This document shows positions 8,648 to 17,661 of a DNA stretch of 64,000 bases, piece after piece. The translations under genes were made by a program, and so were the position numbers. Location: positions 2,666,001-2,730,000 of the forward strand of contig NZ_CP075184.1 of the NCBI RefSeq assembly GCF_020510705.1, in the 5' to 3' direction. The notes below the pieces were generated by a model. That model worked only from the letters and a program-made list of their open reading frames with translations. It searched no databases and was not told the origin of the DNA. The stretch comes from Acidovorax radicis. GTDB lineage: Bacteria > Pseudomonadota > Gammaproteobacteria > Burkholderiales > Burkholderiaceae_C. Within the stretch, counting starts at the first letter, position 1; every line of letters starts with the position of its first letter.

Positions 8648-9756
8648 AAACCCTTCGTCACCTCATTCACCGCGAGGCCCTGTCGGCCGTCGCCTTTGTC
8701 ACGGCGGGTTTCCTGGCGCTGTTTTTTTTCTTCGACCTGATCGACGAATTGCGCTGGGTGGGCCGTGCCGGCGCAGATGGATACCAGCTGTCGCATGCCC
8801 TTTTGTTTGTGACGTTGAGCATTCCGAGCCATCTGTATGAGCTGTTGCCCATCACGGTGCTCATCGGCACCATCTTCGTGATGGCGCGCTTTGCACAAAG
8901 CTCTGAGTTCACCATCATGCGCACCAGCGGCATGGGCCCTTGGCGTGCATTGCGCACGCTGCTGGCGTTGGGCGGCGTGTTTGTGCTGTTGACCTTTGCC
9001 GTGGGCGACTATCTGGCCCCATTGGCGGACCGCGCCGCGCAGCTCGTCAAGGTGCGGTATCTGGGCCGCCTGACAAGCGGTGCGACGGGGGCTTGGCTCA
9101 AAGAGCGCCAGGACGACCACTCGTTCGCAGTCAACGTGCGGGCCCTGGCACCCCACGGCGGCATGCTGGATGTGCGCATCTTCGAGTTCGACGGCAAGGG
9201 GCGCCTGGCCGCGCAGATACACGCTGACTCGGGTCAATTCGATTCTGGCGATGCCTGGAGGCTCGACAACGTGCGAAGCAGCCGCTTTGACCACGGCGGC
9301 AGCAACGGCAATGAAGCCCGCGTGGAACACCTGAACACACCCATCTTTCAGTGGCACACCCGCATTACCGCCGACATGGTGGCCGCATCACTTCTGAAGC
9401 CTGATCGCATGGCCACACTGGATCTGTTCCAGTTCATCCGACACCTCAACGCCAATGGGCAGTCGGCCCAAAAGTACGAGATCGAATTCTGGCGCAAGGT
9501 GTTCTACCCCTTGAGCTGCCTGGTGATGGTGGTGCTCTCGCTGCCCTTTGCGTACCTTCATTTCCGCTCCGGTGGTATTGCGGGCTACGTGTTTGGAGGG
9601 GTCATGGCAGGCATCAGCTTCTTCTTGTTGAACAACGTGTTTGGCTATGCAGGCAACTTGCAGAACTGGTCGCCCTGGCTCACGGCGGCGGCCCCCGGGT
9701 TGATTTATTCGGTGTTATCGCTGGGAGCGTTTGGTTGGCTGGTGCTCAGGCGTTGA
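8644..9756 (+). CDS. lptG: LPS export ABC transporter permease LptG
   Basis: A 370-residue partner of LptF. The start ATGA overlaps the lptF stop, indicating coupled translation. It has the same six-helix plus periplasmic domain layout: TM segments near residues 12-35, 60-80 and 100-120, then the jellyroll, then three TM segments from about residue 280. The motif YELLPITVLIGTIFVMARFAQSSEFTIMRTSGM is characteristic of the coupling-helix region that contacts LptB. lptB is not in the window. Confidence 0.96.
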   Translation: MKTLRHLIHREALSAVAFVTAGFLALFFFFDLIDELRWVGRAGADGYQLSHALLFVTLSIPSHLYELLPITVLIGTIFVMARFAQSSEFTIMRTSGMGPWRALRTLLALGGVFVLLTFAVGDYLAPLADRAAQLVKVRYLGRLTSGATGAWLKERQDDHSFAVNVRALAPHGGMLDVRIFEFDGKGRLAAQIHADSGQFDSGDAWRLDNVRSSRFDHGGSNGNEARVEHLNTPIFQWHTRITADMVAASLLKPDRMATLDLFQFIRHLNANGQSAQKYEIEFWRKVFYPLSCLVMVVLSLPFAYLHFRSGGIAGYVFGGVMAGISFFLLNNVFGYAGNLQNWSPWLTAAAPGLIYSVLSLGAFGWLVLRR

Positions 9757-9834
9757 CCCGCAGCCAGCGCATCATCCCAAAGCCTGCCCGCCGCCATCGC
9801 TGCCCGCTGTCGCACCTCGCACCTGATTCACACA

Positions 9835-10206
9835 ATGACCCACGCCATCATCTTGTTCTCACACGGCTCGCGCGACCCACTCTGGCGCGCCCCCGTGGAG
9901 GCTGTTGCGGCCCACATCGCCGCACAGCACCCCGACCGCAGCGTGGCATGTGCCTATCTGGAGTTGTGCGAGCCCACCCTTGCCGACGCTGCGAGCCAAC
10001 TGGTTGCGCAAGGAGCAACCCAGGTGACCGTTGTCCCCATGTTTCTGGGCACCGGCAAGCATGCCCGCGAAGATTTGCCTTTGCTGGTCGCTGCGCTGCG
10101 CTCGGCCCACCCCGGTGTGCCCTTTACGGTGCAGGCGGCCATTGGTGAAGACCCGCGCATGACCGCGCTGATGGCCCACATTGCGTGCGAAATCGCTCCC
10201 CACTGA
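9835..10206 (+). CDS. CbiX/SirB-type sirohydrochlorin chelatase (short form)
   Basis: A 123-residue single-domain class II chelatase that inserts Fe2+ or Co2+ into sirohydrochlorin. The N-terminal FSHGSRDPLW supplies the first catalytic His and VVPMFLGTGKHAREDLP supplies the second. The short single-domain form suggests a homodimer, as in CbiX-small. It sits 75 bp upstream of cysB, which points to sirohaem synthesis for sulfite reductase rather than cobalamin. Confidence 0.88.
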   Translation: MTHAIILFSHGSRDPLWRAPVEAVAAHIAAQHPDRSVACAYLELCEPTLADAASQLVAQGATQVTVVPMFLGTGKHAREDLPLLVAALRSAHPGVPFTVQAAIGEDPRMTALMAHIACEIAPH

Positions 10207-10281
10207 GCTTTCTCGGCGCGGCAACCGATATTGCTTAGACGATTGTAGAATAATGATGCCAATCTTTAGGCGATATTAGAT

Positions 10282-11223
10282 ATGAACCTGCACCAATTCC
10301 GCTTCGTTCAAGAGGCTGCGCGCCGCAACCTCAACCTGACCGAGGCCGCCAAGGCCCTGCACACCTCGCAGCCCGGCGTCTCCAAGGCCATCATCGAGCT
10401 GGAAGAAGAACTGGGCGTGGACATCTTTGCCCGGCACGGCAAACGCCTCAAGCGCATCACCGAGCCCGGCCAGCATGTGCTCAAAAGCATCGAAGTCATC
10501 ATGCGCGAGGTGGGCAACTTGAAGCGCATTGGCGAGCAGTTCAGCGCGCAAGACAGCGGCACCCTCAGCATCGCCACCACCCACACCCAGGCCCGCTACG
10601 TGTTGCCCGTGCCCGTGGCGCGGCTGCGCGAGGCCTACCCCAAGGTCAACATCAGCTTGCACCAGGCCACGCCGCATGAAGTGGCCCGCATGATCATTGA
10701 CGAAGTGGCCGAGATCGGCATGGCCACCGAATCTCTGGCCGACTACCCCGAACTCGTCACCCTGCCCTGCTACGAATGGCAGCACGTGCTGGTGGTGCCC
10801 AACGACCACCCGCTGGCGCAAAAGGAGCGCATTGGCCTGGACGACCTGGCCCACGAAGCGCTCATCACCTACCACCCATCGTTCACCGGCCGGGGCAAGA
10901 TCGACCACGCCTTTGCGGCGCGCAAGCTCACGCCCCGCATCGTGCTTGAGGCCATCGACTCCGACGTGATCAAGACCTACGTGCGCCTGGGCCTGGGCAT
11001 CGGCATCGTGGCCGAGATGGCCATGCGCGACGACCCGCTGGGCGACCTGGCCGTACGCCCCGTGGGCCACCTGTTCGGGCAGAGCGTGGCACGCGTGGCC
11101 TTCAAGCGCGGTGCCTACCTGCGCAACTTTGTCTACAAATTTGCCGAACTGCTCAGCGACCGCCTGAGCCGCGAGCTGATTGCCCGTGCCATGACAGGCC
11201 ACGTCAACGACTACGAACTGTAA
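10282..11223 (+). CDS. cysB: LysR-family transcriptional regulator CysB (sulfur assimilation)
   Basis: A 313-residue LysR-type activator. The start MNLHQFRFVQEAARRNLNLTEAAKALHTSQPGVSKAI is the CysB/Cbl helix-turn-helix, followed by the long linker helix ELEEELGVDIFARHGKRLKRIT. The ligand domain has SIATTHTQARYVLP, which binds O-acetylserine, N-acetylserine or sulfate-type ligands in the family. It would activate cysteine biosynthesis and alternative sulfur genes when sulfate is scarce. The AT-rich 75 bp before it probably hold its promoter. The adjacent siroheme chelatase fits a cys context. Cbl is the main alternative. Confidence 0.9.
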   Translation: MNLHQFRFVQEAARRNLNLTEAAKALHTSQPGVSKAIIELEEELGVDIFARHGKRLKRITEPGQHVLKSIEVIMREVGNLKRIGEQFSAQDSGTLSIATTHTQARYVLPVPVARLREAYPKVNISLHQATPHEVARMIIDEVAEIGMATESLADYPELVTLPCYEWQHVLVVPNDHPLAQKERIGLDDLAHEALITYHPSFTGRGKIDHAFAARKLTPRIVLEAIDSDVIKTYVRLGLGIGIVAEMAMRDDPLGDLAVRPVGHLFGQSVARVAFKRGAYLRNFVYKFAELLSDRLSRELIARAMTGHVNDYEL

Positions 11224-11346
11224 GAAGAAGGTGGCAAGAAACCGCCCCGCCCCATGTTGGGCAAGCCGGATTCACCCTTGCCTTCTCGTACCGTTCAAGA
11301 TGCTCCCCCATTTTTCCCAACGTTCTGTCTTCCCCGTTGTTGCGCC

Positions 11347-12519
11347 ATGACCCAAGCTACCAACTCCGCCCGCACCCCCGCCTTTCCCAGCAAGCTGCCC
11401 AACGTGGGCACCACCATCTTCACGGTGATGTCTGCCCTGGCCACCGAGCACAAGGCCGTCAACCTGGGGCAAGGTTTTCCAGACTTTGAATGCGCCCCTG
11501 AACTGGTGAACGCCGTCACCGCTGCCATGCAGGCAGGGCACAACCAGTACCCGCCCATGCCCGGCGTGCCAGTGCTGCGCGAGGCCGTGGCCCGCAAGAT
11601 CGAGGCGCTGCACGGCAAGGCCTACAACCCCAACACCGAAATCACCATCACCGCTGGCGCCACGCAAGCCATCATCACCGCCATCCTGGCCATCGTGCAC
11701 CCGGGCGACGAAGTGATCGTGCTCGACCCCTGCTACGACAGCTACGTGCCCAACATCGACCTGGCCGGTGGCAAGGCCGTGCGCGTGCCGCTCACACCGG
11801 GCACCTTCCGCCCCGACTTTGCCAAGATCAGCGCCGCCATCACGCCGCGCACCCGCGCCATCATCATCAACAGCCCGCACAACCCCAGCGCCACCATCTG
11901 GACGGCCGAGGAAATGCGCCAGCTCGAAGCCCTGCTCGCCCCCACCGACATCCTGCTCATCAGCGACGAGGTGTACGAGCACATGGTGTTCGACGGCGCA
12001 GAGCACCAGAGCGCAGCGCGTTTTCCTGGTCTGGCGGCGCGCGCCTTCATCGTGTCCAGCTTCGGCAAGACCTTCCATGTCACGGGCTGGAAGGTGGGCA
12101 CCGTGGCCGCGCCCGCAGCCCTGACGGCCGAGTTCCGCAAAGTGCACCAGTTCAACGTGTTCACCGTGAACACGCCGGTGCAGTACGGCCTGGCGGCTTA
12201 CCTGGAAAACCCAGCGCCTTACCTGCAACTGCCCGCCTTCTACCAAGCCAAGCGCGACCTGTTCCGCCAGGGGTTGCAAGGCTCGCGCTTCAAGCTGCTG
12301 CCCAGCACGGGCAGCTACTTCCAGTGCGTCGATATTTCGGGCGTGAGCGACCTGGGCGAAGCCGATTTCTGCCAATGGCTCACTCGCGAGGTGGGCGTGG
12401 CGGCCATTCCACTCTCGGCCTTCTACGCCGATGGGTTTGACCAGCGCGTGGTGCGCTTTTGCTTTGCCAAGAAAGACGAGACCCTGCGCGCCGCGCTGGA
12501 GCGCCTGCGCAGGCTCTGA
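11347..12519 (+). CDS. PLP-dependent aminotransferase, methionine/kynurenine aminotransferase (YbdL) type
   Basis: A 390-residue class I/II aminotransferase. FTVMSALATEHKAVNLGQGFPDFECAPEL is the typical kynurenine aminotransferase/YbdL start. ITAGATQAI forms the PLP phosphate loop, INSPHNPSA the cofactor ring contact, and SSFGKTFHVTGWKVG holds the Schiff-base lysine. I chose the ATG at 11347; the upstream frame from 11254 is proline-rich and not family-like. Homologues prefer methionine, aromatic or kynurenine substrates, so the natural amine donor is uncertain. A dispersed palindrome lies 21 bp after the stop. Confidence 0.9.
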   Translation: MTQATNSARTPAFPSKLPNVGTTIFTVMSALATEHKAVNLGQGFPDFECAPELVNAVTAAMQAGHNQYPPMPGVPVLREAVARKIEALHGKAYNPNTEITITAGATQAIITAILAIVHPGDEVIVLDPCYDSYVPNIDLAGGKAVRVPLTPGTFRPDFAKISAAITPRTRAIIINSPHNPSATIWTAEEMRQLEALLAPTDILLISDEVYEHMVFDGAEHQSAARFPGLAARAFIVSSFGKTFHVTGWKVGTVAAPAALTAEFRKVHQFNVFTVNTPVQYGLAAYLENPAPYLQLPAFYQAKRDLFRQGLQGSRFKLLPSTGSYFQCVDISGVSDLGEADFCQWLTREVGVAAIPLSAFYADGFDQRVVRFCFAKKDETLRAALERLRRL

Positions 12520-12540
12520 TTCCAGCCCATAGATAAAAAG

Positions 12541-12598
12541 TGGCTGCAGCGCTTATGGATAAAGCGCGAACAGCTATCATTTTTGAAAATTCTGCTTT
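12541..12598 (-). repeat. dispersed palindromic repeat, AGCGCTT family, copy 1
   Basis: Core GCGCTTATGGATAAAGCGC. On the minus strand it reads GATAGCTGTTCGCGCTTTA, then the second arm and a T-rich tail. It lies between the aminotransferase and the kdp operon. Confidence 0.75.
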
Positions 12599-12634
12599 CA
12601 CGCAATCGCTCTGCGCCCCATGACCCCAGGCGCA

Positions 12635-12684
12635 TCTTGATGCTTTCTTGATACCCCACAGCCACCTCTTGCGCCCATCTTGAT
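12635..12684. promoter_or_regulatory. candidate KdpE operator, three in-phase TCTTGAT half-sites
   Basis: TCTTGAT occurs at 12635-12641, 12646-12652 and 12678-12684. The first two are 11 bp apart and the third is 32 bp on, so all fall on one face of the helix, as expected for tandem binding by an OmpR-type regulator such as KdpE. The array lies 43-92 bp before the first ORF of the kdp operon. Confidence 0.5.
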
Positions 12685-12726
12685 GCGGGCTTTCCTAGCA
12701 TCGGTCCATGTTTCAAGGAGAAGCAG

Positions 12727-12834
12727 ATGGACTGGGTTTATATGGCAATGGGCGGCACGCTGTGGCTCGCCATTTGTGGGTTAACCAAAGGCTGCGCACG
12801 GCTGCAGGCGCAAGGTCAAGGGGGGCGGTCATGA
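12727..12834 (+). CDS. small hydrophobic protein upstream of kdpF
   Basis: A 35-residue ORF beginning [24 protein letters not shown] lies six bases before the ATG, and its TGA overlaps the kdpF ATG as ATGA, so it is probably the first translated cistron of the operon. One hydrophobic segment (about residues 4-19) is followed by a basic, Gln/Gly-rich tail ([15 protein letters not shown]). This suggests a single-pass membrane microprotein. It could act as a Kdp accessory subunit or only as a leader that couples translation into the 31-residue kdpF. I do not know a name for it. Confidence 0.6.
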   Translation: MDWVYMAMGGTLWLAICGLTKGCARLQAQGQGGRS

Positions 12835-12926
12835 CCAGCGGCTGGATGATTCTGGCGGCCGTGCTGGCTGCTGCGCTTTTGGTGTACCTGGTCGCCGTGT
12901 TGCTGCGGCCGGAGGACTTTTCATGA
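12831..12926 (+). CDS. kdpF: Kdp potassium ATPase small stabilising subunit KdpF
   Basis: A 31-residue single-span protein beginning [17 protein letters not shown] and ending LRPEDFS, a typical KdpF composition and length. It stabilises the KdpABC complex in the membrane. A G-rich Shine-Dalgarno (AAGGGGGGCGG) precedes the ATG. It overlaps the small upstream ORF and kdpA by 4 bp each, a fully coupled arrangement. Confidence 0.92.
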   Translation: MTSGWMILAAVLAAALLVYLVAVLLRPEDFS

Positions 12927-14716
12927 GCACCGGTGCATGGCTGCAATTGGCAGTGTTCATGGCACTGCTGCTGGCGCTGGCTTGGCCGCTGGCGCGTGGT
13001 ATCGACGCCGTGATGGCAGGCCGCTTTGCGCTGGGGCGGCGGCTGGAAGGCCCGCTGTTCCAACTGGCAGGCGTGCGGCCCGATGAAGAGACCGGCTGGC
13101 TGCGCTACGCGCTGGGCCTGCTGGTGTTCAATGGCCTGGGCGTGCTGGCGGTGTATGCGCTGCAGCGCTGGCAAGCCGTGCTGCCGTTCAACCCGCAAGG
13201 CATGGCTGCCGTGTCGCCCGACTCGGCCTTCAACACCGCCATCAGCTTTGTCACCAACACCAACTGGCAGGGCTATGGCGGCGAAAGCACCATGAGCTAC
13301 CTCACGCAGATGCTGGCGCTGACGGTGCAGAACTTCCTGTCTGCCGCCACAGGCTTGGTCGTCGTCATTGCGTTGGTGCGTGGGTTTGCAAGGCATTCAG
13401 CGCAGAGTATTGGCAATGTGTGGGCCGATCTGACCCGCGCCACGCTGTGGGTGCTGCTGCCGCTGTCGCTGGTGCTGGCCGTGGTGTTTGCAGGCCAGGG
13501 CGTGATCCAGAACCTGTCGCCCTATACCGAAGTGCAGACGCTGGAGCCCGTGCATTACGACGCCCCCAAGCTCGATAGCGCAGGCCAGCCCGTGCTGGAC
13601 GCCCAAGGCGCTGCGGTGACCGAGCCCGCCACCCAAACCACCCAGACGCTGGCCATGGGCCCCGTGGCCTCGCAGCTGGCCATCAAGATGCTGGGCACCA
13701 ACGGCGGCGGCTTCTTCAACGCCAACTCGGCCCACCCGTTCGAGAACCCCTCGGCCGCCAGCAACCTGCTGCAGATGCTGGCGATCTTCCTGATACCCGC
13801 CGCTTTATGCCTGGTGTTTGGCCGCATGGTGGGCGATGAGCGCCAGGGCTGGACGATTCTGGCAACGATGAGCCTGCTCTTTGTGGTCGCCGTGGTGGCC
13901 ACCACCGCCTTCGAGCAGCAGGGCAACCCGCTGCTTTCATCGCTGGGCGTGGACCAGGCTGCCAGCGCCCTGCAGGCGGGCGGCAACATGGAAGGCAAGG
14001 AAACGCGCTTCGGCATCGCCACCTCGGCCCTGTTCGCCGTGATCACCACAGCGGCCAGCTGCGGTGCGGTGATTGCCATGCACGACAGCTTCACGCCCCT
14101 GGGCGGCATGGTGCCGATGGTGCTCATGCAGATGGGCGAGGTGGTGTTCGGCGGCGTGGGCTCGGGCCTGTACGGCATGCTGGTGTTCGCCATCATGGCC
14201 GTGTTCATCGCCGGGCTGATGATTGGCCGCACGCCCGAATACCTGGGCAAGAAGATCGAGACGCATGAGATGAAGCTCGTCTCCATCGCCATCCTCGTCA
14301 CGCCGTTGCTCGTATTGCTCGGTACCGCCGTGGCGGTAATGAGCGAGGCAGGCCGCGCGGGCCTCTCCAACCCCGGCGCGCACGGCTTTAGCCAAGTGCT
14401 GTACGCGCTGTCTTCCGCCGCCAACAACAACGGCAGCGCCTTCGCAGGCCTGTCGGCCAACACCCCCTTCTACAACGTGCTGCTGGCCGTGGCCATGTGG
14501 CTGGGGCGCTTTGGTGTGATCGTGCCCGTGCTGGCCATGGCCGGGTCCCTCGCCGCCAAGAAGCGCGCCACCGCCACCGATGGCACCTTGCCCACCCACG
14601 GCCCGCTGTTTGTGGCGCTGCTGGCGGGCGTGGTGCTGCTGGTGGGCTTGCTGAACTATGTGCCCGCCCTCGCGCTGGGCCCGGTGGTTGAGCACCTCGT
14701 GCTCACACCCCGTTGA
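12923..14716 (+). CDS. kdpA: potassium-transporting ATPase subunit A
   Basis: A 597-residue channel-like subunit that binds and selects K+ in KdpFABC. It has about ten membrane segments arranged as four M1-P-M2 repeats. Selectivity loops are visible as [31 protein letters not shown], a [12 protein letters not shown] segment, and [14 protein letters not shown]. The family length is about 560-600 residues. The start overlaps the kdpF stop by 4 bp. Confidence 0.97.
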   Translation: MSTGAWLQLAVFMALLLALAWPLARGIDAVMAGRFALGRRLEGPLFQLAGVRPDEETGWLRYALGLLVFNGLGVLAVYALQRWQAVLPFNPQGMAAVSPDSAFNTAISFVTNTNWQGYGGESTMSYLTQMLALTVQNFLSAATGLVVVIALVRGFARHSAQSIGNVWADLTRATLWVLLPLSLVLAVVFAGQGVIQNLSPYTEVQTLEPVHYDAPKLDSAGQPVLDAQGAAVTEPATQTTQTLAMGPVASQLAIKMLGTNGGGFFNANSAHPFENPSAASNLLQMLAIFLIPAALCLVFGRMVGDERQGWTILATMSLLFVVAVVATTAFEQQGNPLLSSLGVDQAASALQAGGNMEGKETRFGIATSALFAVITTAASCGAVIAMHDSFTPLGGMVPMVLMQMGEVVFGGVGSGLYGMLVFAIMAVFIAGLMIGRTPEYLGKKIETHEMKLVSIAILVTPLLVLLGTAVAVMSEAGRAGLSNPGAHGFSQVLYALSSAANNNGSAFAGLSANTPFYNVLLAVAMWLGRFGVIVPVLAMAGSLAAKKRATATDGTLPTHGPLFVALLAGVVLLVGLLNYVPALALGPVVEHLVLTPR

Positions 14717-14736
14717 TAAATGGCTGGGAGATTGTG

Positions 14737-16803
14737 ATGACTCGCAAAACATTGACCCTGTTCGACCCCGTCCTGGTGCGCCCTGCGCTGCTGGAGGCTT
14801 TCAAGAAGCTGGACCCGCGTGTGCAATGGCGCAACCCGGTGATGTTTGTGGTGTACGTAGGCAGCGCCTTCACCACCGCGCTGGCCGCCAGCAAGCCCGA
14901 GGGCTTCACGGCTGCCGTGGCCCTGTGGCTGTGGTTCACCGTGCTATTTGCCAACTTTGCCGAGGCCATGGCCGAAGGCCGCAGCAAGGCCCAGGCAGCA
15001 TCGCTGCGCGGGCTAAAAAAGCAGACCTGGGCCAAAAAACTCGACGGCCAGTTTGACCGCACCACCCCACGCACCGAAATGACCTGGCTGCCGCTGGAAG
15101 CCGCCAACTTGCGCAAGGGCGATGTGGTGCTGGTGGAAGCCGGTGACATCATCCCTGCCGATGGCGAGGTGATCGATGGCGTGGCCTCAGTGGACGAGAG
15201 CGCCATCACCGGCGAATCGGCCCCGGTGATCCGCGAATCGGGCGGCGACTTCTCGGCCGTGACGGGCGGCACCCGCGTGCTGTCCGACTGGATCGTGGTG
15301 CGCGTGGCCGTGAACCCCGGCGAGACCTTTGTGGACCGCATGATCGCCATGGTCGAGAACGCCAAGCGCCACAAGACACCCAATGAGATCGCGCTGACCA
15401 TTTTGCTGGTGGCGCTGACCATCGTGTTCCTGGGCGTGGTGGTCACGCTGCTGCCGTTCTCGCTGTTCAGCGTGCAGGCCAGCGGCGCGGGCGAGCCTGT
15501 GAGCCTGGTCGTGCTGGTGGCCCTGCTGGTGTGCCTGATCCCCACCACCATCGCGGGCCTGCTCAGCGCCATCGGCGTGGCAGGCATGAGCCGCATGATG
15601 CAGGCCAATGTGATCGCCACCTCCGGCCGCGCGGTGGAGGCTGCAGGCGACGTGGACGTGCTGCTGCTGGACAAGACCGGCACCATCACCCTGGGCAACC
15701 GGCAGGCCAGCCAGTTCGTGTCTGCGCCCGGCGTGACCGATGCGGCCCTGGCCGATGCAGCGCAGCTCGCGTCGCTGGCCGACGAAACCCCCGAAGGCCG
15801 CAGCATCGTGGTGCTGGCCAAGCAGAAGTTCAACCTGCGCGAGCGTGATCTCTCCAGCCTGCAAGCCACGTTCGTGCCGTTCACTGCGCAAACGCGCATG
15901 AGCGGTGTGGACCTGCCCGGCGCCCGCCTGCTGCGCAAGGGCGCAGCCGATGCCATCCGCAAGCACGTGGAGGCACTGGGCGGGCGCTTCCCCACCGCCG
16001 TACAGACCGCAGTGGACGATGTATCGCGCCGCGGCAGCACACCGCTGGTGGTGGCCGATGGCGCCCATGTGCTGGGCGTGGTGGAGTTGAAAGACGTGGT
16101 CAAGGGCGGCATTAAAGAGCGTTTTGCCGAGCTGCGCCGCATGGGCATCAAGACCGTGATGGTGACGGGCGACAACCGCCTGACCGCCGCCGCGATTGCG
16201 GCCGAGGCCGGTGTGGACGACTTTCTGGCCGAAGCCACACCCGAGGCCAAGCTGCAGCTCATCCGCAGCTACCAGGCCAATGGCCAACTGGTGGCCATGA
16301 CGGGCGACGGCACCAACGACGCCCCCGCCCTGGCCCAGGCCGACGTGGCCGTGGCCATGAACACCGGCACCCAGGCCGCCAAGGAGGCCGGCAACATGGT
16401 GGACCTGGACAGCAACCCCACCAAGCTCATCGAGATTGTGGAGACCGGCAAGCAGATGCTGATGACGCGCGGCTCGCTCACCACCTTCAGCATCGCCAAC
16501 GACATTGCCAAGTACTTCGCCATCATCCCGGCGGCGTTTGTCACCACCTACCCGCAGTTGTCGGCCCTGAACTTCATGCACCTGGCCAGCCCCTCGTCAG
16601 CCATTCTGTCGGCCGTGGTGTTCAACGCGCTGATCATCATCTTCCTGATCCCGCTGGCCTTGAAGGGCGTGGCCTACCGCGCCGTGGGGGCCGCCGCGCT
16701 GCTGCGCCGCAACCTGGCCATTTATGGGCTGGGGGGCATGGTGGTGCCGTTCATTGGCATCAAGTTGATTGACATGGTGCTGGCGGCTGCCGGTCTGACT
16801 TGA
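14737..16803 (+). CDS. kdpB: potassium-transporting ATPase catalytic subunit B
   Basis: A 688-residue P-type ATPase subunit that couples ATP hydrolysis to K+ uptake. The phosphorylated aspartate is Asp312 in [13 protein letters not shown]. Also seen are the TGES actuator motif ([10 protein letters not shown]), the MVTGDN segment and the [11 protein letters not shown] hinge. I chose the ATG at 14737, preceded by GGGAG at a 6-base spacing. A TTG at 14713 in frame overlaps kdpA and would add eight residues. A 170-bp repeat separates it from kdpC. Confidence 0.97.
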   Translation: MTRKTLTLFDPVLVRPALLEAFKKLDPRVQWRNPVMFVVYVGSAFTTALAASKPEGFTAAVALWLWFTVLFANFAEAMAEGRSKAQAASLRGLKKQTWAKKLDGQFDRTTPRTEMTWLPLEAANLRKGDVVLVEAGDIIPADGEVIDGVASVDESAITGESAPVIRESGGDFSAVTGGTRVLSDWIVVRVAVNPGETFVDRMIAMVENAKRHKTPNEIALTILLVALTIVFLGVVVTLLPFSLFSVQASGAGEPVSLVVLVALLVCLIPTTIAGLLSAIGVAGMSRMMQANVIATSGRAVEAAGDVDVLLLDKTGTITLGNRQASQFVSAPGVTDAALADAAQLASLADETPEGRSIVVLAKQKFNLRERDLSSLQATFVPFTAQTRMSGVDLPGARLLRKGAADAIRKHVEALGGRFPTAVQTAVDDVSRRGSTPLVVADGAHVLGVVELKDVVKGGIKERFAELRRMGIKTVMVTGDNRLTAAAIAAEAGVDDFLAEATPEAKLQLIRSYQANGQLVAMTGDGTNDAPALAQADVAVAMNTGTQAAKEAGNMVDLDSNPTKLIEIVETGKQMLMTRGSLTTFSIANDIAKYFAIIPAAFVTTYPQLSALNFMHLASPSSAILSAVVFNALIIIFLIPLALKGVAYRAVGAAALLRRNLAIYGLGGMVVPFIGIKLIDMVLAAAGLT

Positions 16804-16940
16804 ACAAGGACCTCCCCCTGTGTCGCTTCGCGCCTTCCCCCTCCTCTCGCTTCGCTGCGCTACGCGGGGAGGGGGACGACACCCTCGCTGCGGGGCGGCC
16901 CTTGCTCGGTGTCCCCTGGCCTGGGCCGCGCCAGTCCGAT
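16804..16940. repeat. dispersed GC-rich repeat element inside the kdp operon
   Basis: Between kdpB and kdpC lies a segment with complementary CCCCCTCC and GGGGAGGGGG blocks separated by CGCTTCGCTGCGC, then GCGGCCCTTGCTCGGTGTC. It can fold into a strong hairpin. I recognise the type as a repeat scattered in Comamonadaceae genomes. It contains no gene. It may attenuate transcription or stabilise the upstream kdpAB message. Confidence 0.6.
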
Positions 16941-16976
16941 AAGCAGCTCCCGGAATCTCATTGAAAGGAAAATCGT

Positions 16977-17591
16977 ATGCCTATCCGTATCCCCCGCGAC
17001 GACGTGCCCGCCAGCCCAGGCGGCCTGGTGCGCCCCGCCCTCACGCTGTTTGTTGTGCTGTCCATCGTCACCGGCCTGCTGTACCCGCTGGCCGTGACGG
17101 GCGTGGCGCAAACGGCCTTCCCACACCAAGCCAACGGCAGCTTGATCACCCAGGGTGGCAAGACGGTGGGCTCCGAGCTGATCGGCCAGTCGTTCACCGA
17201 GCCCGGCCATTTCTGGGGCCGCCCGTCGGCCACAGCGCCCATGCCTTACAACGCATCGGCATCGGGCGGCTCCAATCTGGGCCCCACGAACCCGGCGCTG
17301 ACAGATGCCGTCAAGGCCCGCATCGAGGCCCTGCGCGCTGCCGACCCCGGCAACACCCAACCCGTGCCCGTGGACTTGGTCACCGCATCGGCCAGCGGGC
17401 TGGACCCCCACATCAGCCCGGCAGCCGCCGCCTACCAAACCGAGCGCGTGGCCCGTGCCCGGGGCCTGCCCGTGGCGCAGGTACAGGCGCTGGTGCCGCA
17501 ACATACTGAAGGCCCCTGGCTGGGTTTGTTCGGGGAGTCGCGTGTGAACGTGCTGGCCTTGAACCTGGCGCTCGATGCGCTACCAAAATAA
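16977..17591 (+). CDS. kdpC: potassium-transporting ATPase subunit C
   Basis: A 204-residue KdpC, the accessory subunit with one N-terminal membrane segment ([21 protein letters not shown]) and a periplasmic domain. [28 protein letters not shown] is the family signature, and the C-terminal [16 protein letters not shown] is conserved. A GAAAGG lies upstream of the ATG at 16977. Length is normal. It is separated from kdpB by a repeat rather than by the few bases usual for this operon. Confidence 0.96.
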   Translation: MPIRIPRDDVPASPGGLVRPALTLFVVLSIVTGLLYPLAVTGVAQTAFPHQANGSLITQGGKTVGSELIGQSFTEPGHFWGRPSATAPMPYNASASGGSNLGPTNPALTDAVKARIEALRAADPGNTQPVPVDLVTASASGLDPHISPAAAAYQTERVARARGLPVAQVQALVPQHTEGPWLGLFGESRVNVLALNLALDALPK

Positions 17592-17641
17592 TAGCTGCTT
17601 GCGCTTGATGAATAAGCGCTAAAGGCCCATTTGATTCAAAA
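17591..17641 (+). repeat. dispersed palindromic repeat, AGCGCTT family, copy 2
   Basis: ATAGCTGCTTGCGCTTGATG, then AATAAGCGCTAAAGGCCCA and TTTGATTCAAA. It begins at the kdpC stop codon and fills most of the kdpC-kdpD gap. Confidence 0.85.
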
Positions 17642-17661
17642 GTGACGAGTAAACTGTAGCC

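Noticed and set aside
10276..12375. minus-strand frames of 308 and 367 codons opposite cysB and the aminotransferase
   Set aside because: Shadow frames: translations are rich in His, Gly, Val and Gln with no domain, and the plus-strand genes have complete motifs.
14703..16581. long minus-strand open frames opposite kdpB
   Set aside because: Antisense shadows of a conserved P-type ATPase; low-complexity translation and no ribosome binding site.
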